Assembly: GCF_014189455.1 (NCBI RefSeq)
Contig: NZ_CP050296.1
Span: 3,902,001-3,966,000, forward strand
Direction: 5' to 3'
DNA from: Mesorhizobium huakuii
Lineage (GTDB): Bacteria > Pseudomonadota > Alphaproteobacteria > Rhizobiales > Rhizobiaceae
Length of the DNA stretch: 64,000 bases
The translations under genes were made by a program, and so were the position numbers. Of this stretch, positions 47,122-54,639 are shown one piece after another. How positions within the stretch are numbered: the first letter of the stretch is position 1; the number at the start of each line of letters is the position of its first letter. The notes under the pieces were generated by a model. It was not told the origin of the DNA. It saw only the letters and a list, made by a program, of their open reading frames with translations, and made no database searches.

Positions 47122-47853
47122 ATGGGTCAGTTCGATCGCACGCTGGAATACATAGACCAACTGCAGCACGCCGGAACGGCGGCGGCGGTCTGCGAGAAGC
47201 TGTTGGGCATAACGTCGGATTTCGGTCTGACGGCGCTGATGGCCGGAACCGTTCCGCAGCCGGGCACGCCGACCGGGCAGCAAAAGCAGCATGTGCTGCT
47301 TTGCGATTGGCCCGTCGAATGGCTGGAGCGCTACGTGGCGCGCAACTATGTCGACCACGATCCGGTGGTCAGCCATATGAAGCAGTTGCAGGCGCCGTTC
47401 CAGTGGCGCGAAGCCGCCCAGGGCATTCGCATCGACAAGAGCAGCGGCGAAGTGATGGGCGATGCCGGCGCTTTCAAGCTGCGCGACGGGCTGGCCTTCC
47501 CGCTGATCACGCTCGATGGCCAGATTGTCATGGTGTCGCTGGGTGGCGAGGCCGTGCAGTTGTCGGCGGCCGAGTTCGGCCTGGTGTCGCTGGTCTCGAC
47601 CTATGCCGTTGGCCGCGCCATGCAACTCCACACCATGGCCGGCAAGACCATCGACCATATCGAACTGACGCCGCGCGAGCGTGAATGCCTGCAATGGGCC
47701 GCCGTTGGCAAGTCGGAATGGGAGATTTCGCAAATCCTCGGCATCTCCGAACACACGTCGGAGAAACATCTTCTTAACGCCAAAAGCAAACTCGGTGCCG
47801 TCAACCGGGTCCAGGCCGTCGCAGAAGCGATAAGGCGCGGCTACATTAGCTAG
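47122..47853 (+). CDS. LuxR-family quorum-sensing regulator
   Basis: 243 residues. The N-terminal autoinducer-binding domain keeps all six family-invariant positions, seen here as Trp67, Tyr71, Asp80, Pro81, Trp95 and Gly123 (WLERYVARNYVDHDPV ... FQW ... LRDGLAFP). The C-terminal LuxR helix-turn-helix is LTPRERECLQWAAVGKSEWEISQILGISEHTSEKHL with NRVQAVAEA. It should bind an acyl-homoserine lactone and DNA. It lies directly before the luxI and crotonase genes on the same strand and probably controls them. Chromosomal rhizobial luxR-luxI-crotonase loci are known; I give no symbol because strain names differ. Confidence 0.9.
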   Translation: MGQFDRTLEYIDQLQHAGTAAAVCEKLLGITSDFGLTALMAGTVPQPGTPTGQQKQHVLLCDWPVEWLERYVARNYVDHDPVVSHMKQLQAPFQWREAAQGIRIDKSSGEVMGDAGAFKLRDGLAFPLITLDGQIVMVSLGGEAVQLSAAEFGLVSLVSTYAVGRAMQLHTMAGKTIDHIELTPRERECLQWAAVGKSEWEISQILGISEHTSEKHLLNAKSKLGAVNRVQAVAEAIRRGYIS

Positions 47854-47872
47854 ATCGGCCGTGCCGATCTAG
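47850..47872. promoter_or_regulatory. perfect palindrome at the luxR stop codon (terminator or regulator site)
   Basis: CTAGATCGGC-cgt-GCCGATCTAG, 10-bp arms, includes the luxR stop codon. Downstream DNA (aattctt) is only slightly T-rich. It may end the luxR message or be a LuxR-type operator for luxI, whose start lies 79 bp downstream. A second palindrome CGTGATCACG is at 47885-47894. Confidence 0.5.
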
Positions 47873-47950
47873 AATTCTTGCCTACGTGATCACGCAATTT
47901 TCTCGTTGAAGCACGGCCGTATCTTCCTCTTAAACCCAGGAGACGACGGC

Positions 47951-48589
47951 ATGCTTTTTTGTCTTACAACTCAAGAATTGATGGAACGCCCCGACCTTTG
48001 GGAGGCCGTCCATCGCCTGCGCTACCAGATATTTGTCGAGGAGATGGGGTGGGAGGACCTGCGGCGCCCGGACGGATTCGAGGTCGACCAGTTCGACCAT
48101 GACGAGGCAGTGCATCAGATCGTCATCAGAGGCAACGAAGTCGCGGGCTATCAAAGGATGTTGCCGACCACGCGGCCCCATCTGCTGACCGATGTTTTGG
48201 CCGACCTTTCCGAAGGAACGCCGCCATCGGGTCCTAACATCTGGGAATTGACCCGCTATGCGGTGGCTGCCGGTTTCCGCGATGGCCGTCGCGGCGTTTC
48301 GACCGTTGGCACCGAATTGATCGCCGGCTTCGTCGAGTGGGGGCTGAAGCGCGGCGTCGACAAGGTGATCATTGAGTTCGAGCCGATGTGGGTGTTGCGC
48401 GCCTTGCAGCTGCATTTCCTGGCGACGCCGCTGGGCTATCAGCGCACCTACGGCAATCAGCAGGTCGTGGCGACGCTGCTCTCCTTCAACGAGCACACGC
48501 TGGATGTGGTGCGTTCGCGTCGCAATCATCATGCTCCGGTTCTGGCCAGGGGATACCCCGACATGTTCGGTCAAAGGAGGGCGTCATGA
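47951..48589 (+). CDS. acyl-homoserine-lactone synthase (LuxI family)
   Basis: 212 residues. With the ATG at 47951, the residues fall at canonical LuxI positions: Arg24, Phe28 and Trp34 (RYQIFVEEMGW), Asp46 and Asp49 (DQFD), Arg69 (GYQRML), Glu99 and Arg102 (WELTRYAV). All invariant residues are present, so it should be active. AGGAG lies 9 nt upstream; a TTG at 47906 would add 15 residues but breaks this numbering. It makes an AHL from SAM and acyl-ACP or acyl-CoA. The crotonase gene overlaps its stop (ATGA) with a strong AAAGGAGG, so the two proteins are made together. Confidence 0.93.
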   Translation: MLFCLTTQELMERPDLWEAVHRLRYQIFVEEMGWEDLRRPDGFEVDQFDHDEAVHQIVIRGNEVAGYQRMLPTTRPHLLTDVLADLSEGTPPSGPNIWELTRYAVAAGFRDGRRGVSTVGTELIAGFVEWGLKRGVDKVIIEFEPMWVLRALQLHFLATPLGYQRTYGNQQVVATLLSFNEHTLDVVRSRRNHHAPVLARGYPDMFGQRRAS

Positions 48590-49350
48590 GGTTGGAAACG
48601 GCGGTGAATCCGCACCCGCAGCCGGAACTGCGCAACCACACGCTGATCGTCACCGTGTCGTCGAATGACGGCCGGCCGGTGCTCGACAGAAGGGCCTATG
48701 AAAGCCTTGCCAGGACGTTCCATGAAGCCGCTGACAATGACGAAGTGCGTGTCGTCGTGCTGCGTGGCCTGGCAGGCTGTTTCTGCCTTGGCGGCGACTT
48801 TTCCGAATTCCTCGACGCCACCAAGCATCAGAAGCTGATCGCAGCCGTCACCGACATGTTCCGCACGCTGGCGACGTTCCCCAAGCCCATCCTCGCCTGC
48901 GTCGATGGCGATGCCGTTGGCGTCGGCTGCACCATCCTGTTCCACTGCGACATGGTGATCGCCTCGAATGAAAGCACGTTCCGGGTGCCGTTCGTCGATT
49001 TCGGCCTTGTGCCGGATGCGGCGACCAGCATCCTGGCGCCGCAGAAGCTCGGCTATGCCGGCGCCTTCCGCTTCTTCTGCCTCGGCGACACGCTTCGCGC
49101 CGAGGACGCCAGGGCGCTCGGCCTCGTCGCCGAGATCGTGCATGACGGCGTCGAGGAGGCGACGCTCGGCCGCGCCAGGCAGCTCGCCAAGAAGCCGGTT
49201 GCCGCCCTGCTGCAGACCCGTGGCCTGCTCAAGGGAAACACCGGCGCGCTGTGCGACCGCATCGACCAGGAGATATCGCTGTTCCAGCAGGCGCTGCAGG
49301 ACGACACCACGCTGCGGCGATTGCAGCGGATTGCCAGGCTGGCAGCCTGA
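48586..49350 (+). CDS. crotonase-family enzyme coupled to LuxI, enoyl-CoA isomerase-like active site
   Basis: 254 residues. The crotonase fold is clear (FCLGGDFSEF oxyanion segment; GDAVGVGCTILFHCDMVIAS; STFRVPFVDFGLVPDAATS). Both hydratase glutamates are replaced: Thr116 stands in the GGGCEL position and Phe136 in the QPE position. The GLVPDAA motif places Asp144 where delta3-delta2 enoyl-CoA isomerases carry their catalytic Glu (LGLVPEA). It therefore probably moves a double bond in a fatty acyl chain before LuxI uses it. The alignment is by eye. Its ATG overlaps the luxI stop. Confidence 0.82.
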   Translation: MRLETAVNPHPQPELRNHTLIVTVSSNDGRPVLDRRAYESLARTFHEAADNDEVRVVVLRGLAGCFCLGGDFSEFLDATKHQKLIAAVTDMFRTLATFPKPILACVDGDAVGVGCTILFHCDMVIASNESTFRVPFVDFGLVPDAATSILAPQKLGYAGAFRFFCLGDTLRAEDARALGLVAEIVHDGVEEATLGRARQLAKKPVAALLQTRGLLKGNTGALCDRIDQEISLFQQALQDDTTLRRLQRIARLAA

Positions 49351-49365
49351 ACGATCCGGAAGAAT

Positions 49366-49399
49366 CTGCGCCGCGCAGGCCGGTGGCCGCGCGGCGCAG
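49366..49399. terminator. bidirectional terminator-like stem between crotonase and ppk2
   Basis: CTGCGCCGCGC pairs perfectly with GCGCGGCGCAG; the loop can itself pair (GGCC-ggt-GGCC). It lies in the 55-bp gap between converging genes. No T run, so termination may be partial. Confidence 0.6.
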
Positions 49400-49405
49400 T
49401 AAACG

Positions 49406-50314
49406 TTAGCCTTGCTTGCCGAGGAATGACGGTCCTTCGCCGATGATCTTCTTGTCTTCCTTGCCGACGATATCGAGATCGCGGCCGTCATAGGGCAGCG
49501 ACAGCAGGATGCGCCGCATCACCGCCAGCCGCGCGCGGCGCTTGTCATTGGCCCGCACGATGATCCATGGCGCGAACTCCTTGTGGGTGCGCTCGAACAT
49601 GGTGTCGCGCGCCTTGGTGTAATCGTCCCATTTGGTGATGCCGGCGACATCGATCGGCGAGAACTTCCAGGCCTTCAGCGGGCTGTAGCGGCGATCGTGA
49701 AAGCGCTCGAGCTGCGTCTCCTGGCCGATGTTCAGCCAGAATTTGAAGAAGTGGATGTCGTCGTTGACGATCATCCGTTCGAAATGCGGCGTCTCGTCGA
49801 GAAATTTCTCATGCTGCTCGGGCGTGCAGAAACCCATCACCGGCTCGACGCCCGCGCGGTTGTACCAGGAGCGGTCGAAGGTGACGAATTCGCCCGATGT
49901 CGGGAAATGGTCGACATAGCGCTGATAGTACCATTGCGCCTGTTCGGTCGGGGTCGGCTTGGTCAGCGCCACGTTGCGCGCCGTGCGCGGATTGAGGTAC
50001 TGGCGCAGCACGAAGATCGTGCCGCCCTTGCCGGCGGCGTCGCGGCCCTCGAACAACGCCATCACCCGCTTGCCGCTCGCCTGCAGCCACGCCTGCGCCT
50101 TGACCAGCTCGATCTGCAATTTCTCAAGCGTCTCATCATACTCGTCGGTCTTCATTTTCTTGTCGTAGGGGTAGTCGCCTGCGGTCAGCTTGTTGTCCTC
50201 GACCCAGTCGGGAAGCTCGGGATTCTCGATGTCGAACTCCCGTTCCTTGCCGTCGATTTTGATCTTCAGCGGACCTGATGTCGGTGTTGCGGGATTTTCC
50301 TTGGCTTTTTTCAT
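49406..50314 (-). CDS. ppk2: polyphosphate kinase 2
   Basis: 302 residues, class I PPK2 fold. Walker A is [13 protein letters not shown], the lid/basic region is [26 protein letters not shown] and Walker [21 protein letters not shown]. It uses polyphosphate to phosphorylate nucleoside diphosphates (reversible) in the cytoplasm. An acidic/Lys-rich N-terminal tail of about 50 residues is usual for rhizobial members. It is divergent from phoR (113 bp), which fits a phosphate-metabolism neighbourhood. Confidence 0.92.
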   Translation of the reverse strand: MKKAKENPATPTSGPLKIKIDGKEREFDIENPELPDWVEDNKLTAGDYPYDKKMKTDEYDETLEKLQIELVKAQAWLQASGKRVMALFEGRDAAGKGGTIFVLRQYLNPRTARNVALTKPTPTEQAQWYYQRYVDHFPTSGEFVTFDRSWYNRAGVEPVMGFCTPEQHEKFLDETPHFERMIVNDDIHFFKFWLNIGQETQLERFHDRRYSPLKAWKFSPIDVAGITKWDDYTKARDTMFERTHKEFAPWIIVRANDKRRARLAVMRRILLSLPYDGRDLDIVGKEDKKIIGEGPSFLGKQG

Positions 50315-50427
50315 CGAGACGAACCCTTTCCAGCTTACGGACTCATGCTATTGGGAGCCTCCATGCCGGTCTAGCAGGAAGTTGCCATACGGCCGGACAG
50401 CGCTAGAGAGGGCTATAGGACGCGCCG

Positions 50428-51693
50428 ATGGCTGAGCAAAGCGCAGAGCAGGCAAGCGTGGCGCAAGCCATGGCCATCCGGCTGTGGAACAGTCGCTGGC
50501 TGCTCGTCGCTGGCGTTGTCGGTATCCTGATCACCTTTGCCTTCGCGGGTATTTCCGCTTACGCGCTGGTGTCGGCGCTGCTCCTGTTGTTTGCAGCGGC
50601 GCTGCTTCCGGCCGCCGGCCTGCGCCAATCCGCCGAGGGCGCTTCTGCGATCGAGGCGATCGGCCTGCAGCGCCTGTCGGGTGAATATCTGGCAGCGGCC
50701 GTCGCCGACCCGCTGATCATTTTCGACCGCTCCGCCACCATCGTCCATGCCAACGCCGCCGCCTTTGCCGCTTTCGGCGGCATCGCACCGGGCCTGTCGC
50801 TGCCGCTGAAATTCCGGGCGCCGGAAATGCAGACCCTGCTTGACAGCGTGCTGTCGGGCACGATCGCCTCGGATGTCGTCGACTATACCGAGAAGCTGCC
50901 GGTCGAGCGGGCCTACCGGGTCAGCGCGTCCTCGGTCGGGCATGGTACCGACCTCTATGTGCTGGTGTTCAAGGACCAGAGCGAGGCGCGCCGCATCGAC
51001 CGCATGCGCGCCGACTTCATCGCCAATGCCAGCCACGAATTGCGCACTCCGCTCGCTTCGATCGCCGGTTTCATCGAAACGCTGCGCGGACCGGCCCGCA
51101 ACGATCCGGCGGCGCGCGAGCAATTCCTGCAGATCATGCAGAACCAGACCGGCCGCATGGCGCGCCTGATCGATGATCTCCTGTCGCTGTCTCGGCTCGA
51201 GATGAAGCCCTATCTGAAGCCCGGAACCCAGGTCGATCTGCGCCAGACCGTCGACAGCGTCATCGACTCGCTGGCCCCGCTTGCCCGCGAAAACAGCGTT
51301 ACCATCGAGCGGGATTTCGCCAAAGGGCCCCTTAATGTGCCGGGCGATCGCGACGAGCTGTTCCAGGTTTTCGAGAATCTGCTGGAAAACGCCTGCAAAT
51401 ACGGCCAGCCGGGCGGCCGCGTTCTAGTGACGATCGCGCACGGCGAGGACGGTTCCGAACCCGGCATCGATGTGACGATCAGAGATTTCGGCCCCGGCAT
51501 TCCCGAAGAGCACATTCCGCGCATCACCGAGCGCTTCTATCGCATAGATGTCGAGACCAGCCGGACCCAGAAGGGTACCGGCCTCGGCCTGTCGATCGTC
51601 AAGCACATACTGACGCGTCACAATGCCAGGCTGACGATCTGGTCCGAGGTCGGCAAGGGTGCCGCCTTCTCGGTTCATTTGCCGACGCACTGA
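50428..51693 (+). CDS. phoR: phosphate-regulon sensor histidine kinase PhoR
   Basis: 421 residues. Two N-terminal TM helices (WLLVAGVVGILITFAFAGI and ALVSALLLLFAAALLPAAG), a PAS domain (ADPLIIFDRSATIVHANAAAFAAFG), the dimerisation/His region with His203 in NASHELRTPLASIAGFIETL, and a HATPase domain (NLLENACKYG, FGPGIPEEHIPRITERFYRID, GTGLGLSIVKHI). It has the PhoR domain order, and phoU follows. No phoB or pst genes occur nearby, which is unusual. PhoB would be the expected partner. Confidence 0.85.
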   Translation: MAEQSAEQASVAQAMAIRLWNSRWLLVAGVVGILITFAFAGISAYALVSALLLLFAAALLPAAGLRQSAEGASAIEAIGLQRLSGEYLAAAVADPLIIFDRSATIVHANAAAFAAFGGIAPGLSLPLKFRAPEMQTLLDSVLSGTIASDVVDYTEKLPVERAYRVSASSVGHGTDLYVLVFKDQSEARRIDRMRADFIANASHELRTPLASIAGFIETLRGPARNDPAAREQFLQIMQNQTGRMARLIDDLLSLSRLEMKPYLKPGTQVDLRQTVDSVIDSLAPLARENSVTIERDFAKGPLNVPGDRDELFQVFENLLENACKYGQPGGRVLVTIAHGEDGSEPGIDVTIRDFGPGIPEEHIPRITERFYRIDVETSRTQKGTGLGLSIVKHILTRHNARLTIWSEVGKGAAFSVHLPTH

Positions 51694-51807
51694 TAACGCC
51701 CTAGTTTTCCCCGGGACCGTTTCTTTTTTCTGTCATCCGGCTAGCGTATCAGCGGGGATTCGAGGAAACGACTCAAGATCAAGAACCCGTGGGAAGGCAT
51801 TTCGTCC

Positions 51808-52533
51808 ATGCAGTCCGTGCACATCATGAGCGCCTTTGACGAGGAGCTGAAGTATCTGTCGAAGCGCATCGCCGCGATGGGCGGCCATGCCGAGCGTATG
51901 GTCGAGCAGGCGGTCGCCGCTCTCGTCAATGCCGATCCGGGACTGGCAGAGAAAGTCATCCGCGACGACGCTGTGCTCGACGAAGGGCAGCGCGAGATCG
52001 ACGACAAGGCGATCATCATCATCGCCAAGCGCCAGCCGATGGCGACGGACCTGCGCGAGATCGTCGGCGCCATCCGCATTTCCGCCGACCTCGAACGGGT
52101 CGGCGACCTCGGCAAGAACGTCGCCAAGCGCGTGGTCGCCGTCACCGACGGCCGCCAGTCGACCAGCCTGTTTCGTGGCCTCGAGGCCCTGGCCAATCTG
52201 GCGCTGACCCAGCTCAAGGAAGTGCTCGACGTCTATGCGTCGCGCTCGGTCGACAGAATAGGCTTCGTGCGCGACCGCGACGACCAGATCGATGCCATGT
52301 ACACCTCGCTGTTTCGCGAATTGCTGGCCTACATGATGGAAGATCCGCGCAACATCACGCCCTGCACGCATCTGCTGTTCTGCGCCAAAAACATCGAGCG
52401 CATCGGCGATCATGCCACCAACATCGCCGAGACCATCTATTACATCGTCACCGGCGACCAGATGCCGGCCGAGCGGCCGAAAGGCGACAAGACGGACAAG
52501 ATCAGCGTGTCGGCGACGCTCCCGGCGAAATAA
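51808..52533 (+). CDS. phoU: phosphate transport regulator PhoU
   Basis: 241 residues with two PhoU three-helix repeats: HIMSAFDEELKYLSKRIAAMGGHAERMVEQAVAAL and LANLALTQLKEVLDVYASRSVD. The metal-binding E-x3-D pattern is present in each (RISADLERVGDLGKNVAKRV; KNIERIGDHATNIAETIYYIV). PhoU normally represses the Pho regulon through PstB and PhoR. It starts 114 bp after phoR. The usual neighbours pstSCAB and phoB are absent here. Confidence 0.93.
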   Translation: MQSVHIMSAFDEELKYLSKRIAAMGGHAERMVEQAVAALVNADPGLAEKVIRDDAVLDEGQREIDDKAIIIIAKRQPMATDLREIVGAIRISADLERVGDLGKNVAKRVVAVTDGRQSTSLFRGLEALANLALTQLKEVLDVYASRSVDRIGFVRDRDDQIDAMYTSLFRELLAYMMEDPRNITPCTHLLFCAKNIERIGDHATNIAETIYYIVTGDQMPAERPKGDKTDKISVSATLPAK

Positions 52534-52626
52534 CGTTCGTCCTCTCGAACGCTAGATCATATTGCGCTAAACTATCCCGGCGTTAAGCTTCTCAGGCCTT
52601 AAAGGTCCTGCTTTCAGGAGGCTGCG

Positions 52627-53634
52627 ATGGAATATGTTCGAGAGTTCAAGCCCGCGGCGCCGACATCAGGCATCATCGCCTCCAGTGTCTACACGGCCGG
52701 GCGGCGTATTGCCGACATTCCGATCGAGGAAGCCGGCGAATGGGCCAAGAAATCGGGTCACGTCGTCTGGATCGGGCTGCTGGAACCTGACCGTGACCTC
52801 CTGCTGCGCGTCAAGGCGCAGTTCCATTTGCATGAGCTGGCGATCGAGGATGCCGAGCATCCGCACCAGCGGCCGAAGATCGAGCAATATGGCGACGCGC
52901 TGTTCATCGTCGCCCGCACCGCGCAACTGATCGAGGGCCGCGTCACTTTCGGCGAGACGCATCTGTTCGTCGGCTCGGGCTACATCGTCAGCGTCAGGCA
53001 TGGCCCCTCGACCTCCTACGCCGCCGTGCGTCAGCACTGGGAAAGCTGCCCGCATTCGCTGGCCAAGGGCGAGGATTTCGTCCTCTATGCCATTCTCGAT
53101 TTCATCGTCGACAACTACATGCCCGTGCTCGAGCAGATCGAGGACGAGGTCGAGGCGATCGAGGACAGGGTGCTTTTGAAGCCGATGACCGGTCCCGACA
53201 TCGAGCGACTCTACATGCTGCGCCGCGATCTCCTGCGTCTGCGCAATGCGGCGCTTCCGTTGGTGGAAGTCTGCCGCCGGCTGACCAGCGCCGAGCTGCC
53301 GCAGATCCATTCAGCCATGCATCCGCTGTTTCGCGATGTGACCGACCACATCCGCACCGTCCAGGAAAAGATCGACAGTCTGCGCGAGGTGCTGGCGTTC
53401 GCGTTCGAGGCCAGCCTGCTGGTCGGTCAGAGCCAGGAAACGGCGATCTCGAAGAAACTCGCCTCCTGGGCGGCCATTCTGGCCGTGCCGACGGCATTCG
53501 CCGGCATCTACGGCATGAACTTCACCGACATGCCGGACCTGAAGATGGAATATGGCTACCCGATTGTGCTGACCACCATCGCAACGATCTGCGCGTTTCT
53601 TTACTGGCGGTTCCGCAAGAATGGGTGGCTATGA
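52627..53634 (+). CDS. corA: CorA-family magnesium/divalent-cation transporter
   Basis: 335 residues. A large N-terminal cytoplasmic domain (1-260) ends in two C-terminal TM helices (ASWAAILAVPTAFAGIYGMNF and YPIVLTTIATICAFLYWRF) joined by the signature YGMNF. The AIEDAEHPHQRPKIEQYGDALFIV stretch is typical of the family. It is a pentameric channel for Mg2+ (or Co2+/Ni2+). TCAGGAGG lies just before the ATG. It follows phoU by 93 bp but may have its own promoter. Confidence 0.92.
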   Translation: MEYVREFKPAAPTSGIIASSVYTAGRRIADIPIEEAGEWAKKSGHVVWIGLLEPDRDLLLRVKAQFHLHELAIEDAEHPHQRPKIEQYGDALFIVARTAQLIEGRVTFGETHLFVGSGYIVSVRHGPSTSYAAVRQHWESCPHSLAKGEDFVLYAILDFIVDNYMPVLEQIEDEVEAIEDRVLLKPMTGPDIERLYMLRRDLLRLRNAALPLVEVCRRLTSAELPQIHSAMHPLFRDVTDHIRTVQEKIDSLREVLAFAFEASLLVGQSQETAISKKLASWAAILAVPTAFAGIYGMNFTDMPDLKMEYGYPIVLTTIATICAFLYWRFRKNGWL

Positions 53635-53707
53635 AAAGAAAGCGAATAGGGAGTAGCCAATAGCAACAAAAAACGGCTTGCTCCCAGTCACAGAAGCCAA
53701 GCCGTTC

Positions 53708-53762
53708 CTATTCGCTATTCGCTATTCGCTATTCGCTATTCGCTATTCGCTATTCGCTATTC
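53708..53762. repeat. heptanucleotide tandem repeat (ctattcg, about 7.5 copies)
   Basis: Seven perfect copies of ctattcg plus a partial eighth lie in the 126-bp gap between corA and gcrA and touch the gcrA stop codon. A complementary gcgaatagg stretch at about 53642-53650 could pair with it. The array looks hypervariable (VNTR-like). Confidence 0.92.
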
Positions 53763-54281
53763 AGCGATTGCGCCTCCGCTCCGCCGCCGGCTGGAACGCC
53801 ACGCGGGCGTGATACTTGCAGTAAGGACCGGTCTCGGCGGCTTCGTTGCCGCAGAAGTTGAAGTCTTCCGACAGCGGATCGCCGTTCGGCCATTTGCAGG
53901 TCCGCTCGGTCAGCTCGACGAGCTGCAGATGCCTCGAAATCGGCACCACGACGTTCTCGACCGGGCGGATGTAATGATGGCGTGTCACCGGTTCGGCGTC
54001 GAACTGCGTCTGAAGAGCCGTCGCACCGATCGATGTCGTGACGTGGCGTGCCGTGCTTGCGGCGCGCGCCACCGATTTCTGAACGGTCGATCCCTGTGCC
54101 GTCTTCTTCTGGCGTGCAGGCGTTGCCGTTGCGCGGCCGCGCCCGACAGCTTCAGCCGGTGCACCTTGCCGATGACGGCATTGCGGCTCACCCCTCCAAG
54201 CTGGGCAGCAATCTGGCTTGCGCTCAGACCCTCCGACCACAGTTTCCTGAGAAGTTCGACCCGCTCGTCAGTCCAGTTCAT
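53761..54281 (-). pseudogene. gcrA: cell-cycle regulator GcrA, 1-nt frameshift
   Basis: The ATG at 54281 reads MNWTDERVELLRKLWSEGLSASQIAAQLGG, then SRNAVIGKVHRLKLSG, the standard GcrA N-terminus, then leaves frame. The C-terminal part (RGRATATPARQKKTAQ ... ERTCKWPNGDPLSEDFNFCGNEA ... YCKYHARVAFQP) is in the frame one base back. One missing base at about 54138-54146 (GC-rich gcgcggccgcgccc) rejoins them to 173 residues. GcrA is a sigma70-associated factor that reads CcrM methylation and controls the S-phase programme. As it is a core gene, a sequencing error is the likely cause. The gene ends in the heptanucleotide repeat. Confidence 0.88.
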
Positions 54282-54424
54282 GAGACCGCGCTCCTGCTAA
54301 GCGTGCGCAATCGGAATCCCTTCCCGACCCAGCAACCTTGCTGGGGCAGACACCACATATATCTGGTGATTAGGTCCGCCGCACGAAATCTAGTTATTTC
54401 TCGACTACAATTACCTTATGCGCT

Positions 54425-54442
54425 GACTCGGTGACAAGAGTC
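54425..54442. promoter_or_regulatory. two GANTC (CcrM) sites upstream of gcrA
   Basis: GACTC at 54425-54429 and GAGTC at 54438-54442 lie about 145-160 bp upstream of the gcrA start. GANTC is the CcrM methylation site that GcrA reads in Caulobacter, so autoregulation is conceivable. Such sites also occur by chance. Confidence 0.35.
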
Positions 54443-54518
54443 CCAAGTGCAACACGAATCGGTTTTTTCGGTTTTCCCCAACTTGCCCGGTCGCTCATGA
54501 GCCGGCGTCGAGTTAGGG

Positions 54519-54611
54519 GGCTTATCGCGTGCCACTACGCGACGTTTTCGTTGACTTCATGGCCGAAAAACACGATAAGCCGCACAAGGCCGCCGCTTTG
54601 GCGGCTTTTTT
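54519..54611 (+). ncRNA. candidate structured leader or small RNA upstream of argD
   Basis: GGCTTATCG (54519-54527) pairs perfectly with CGATAAGCC (54573-54581). Inside it TCGCGT (54525-54530) and ACGCGA (54537-54542) form a 6-bp hairpin, which competes for three bases. A perfect terminator hairpin with six T's follows at 54589-54611. Since gcrA points the other way, the terminator must serve a transcript that starts just upstream. It could be an attenuator for argD or a small RNA. No known family was recognised. Confidence 0.45.
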
Positions 54612-54639
54612 GATTTTCCGGTACCGGAGACGCATATAA
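54529..54639 (+). CDS. possible 36-residue leader peptide ending on the argD start codon
   Basis: A GTG at 54529 with TAGGGGG upstream opens a 36-codon frame ([20 protein letters not shown]...). It ends in FRYRRRI, four Arg codons out of five, and its TAA overlaps the argD ATG by one base (TAATG). This looks like a leader peptide for an arginine-synthesis gene, but it reads through the terminator hairpin, and chance is possible. Confidence 0.3.
   Translation: MPLRDVFVDFMAEKHDKPHKAAALAAFLIFRYRRRI
54589..54611 (+). terminator. intrinsic terminator (attenuator candidate) 27 nt before argD
   Basis: GCCGCC-gcttt-GGCGGC followed by TTTTTT. It stands between the only possible upstream promoter and the argD start codon, so read-through must be regulated or argD must have a promoter inside the last 27 nt, which is too short. 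Confidence 0.8.

Noticed and set aside
48586..49350. RpfF-type DSF synthase
   Set aside because: RpfF needs both crotonase glutamates, and both are replaced here.
54431..54613. 60-codon frame upstream of argD
   Set aside because: It ends inside the terminator, has no ribosome site and overlaps the more suggestive 36-codon frame.
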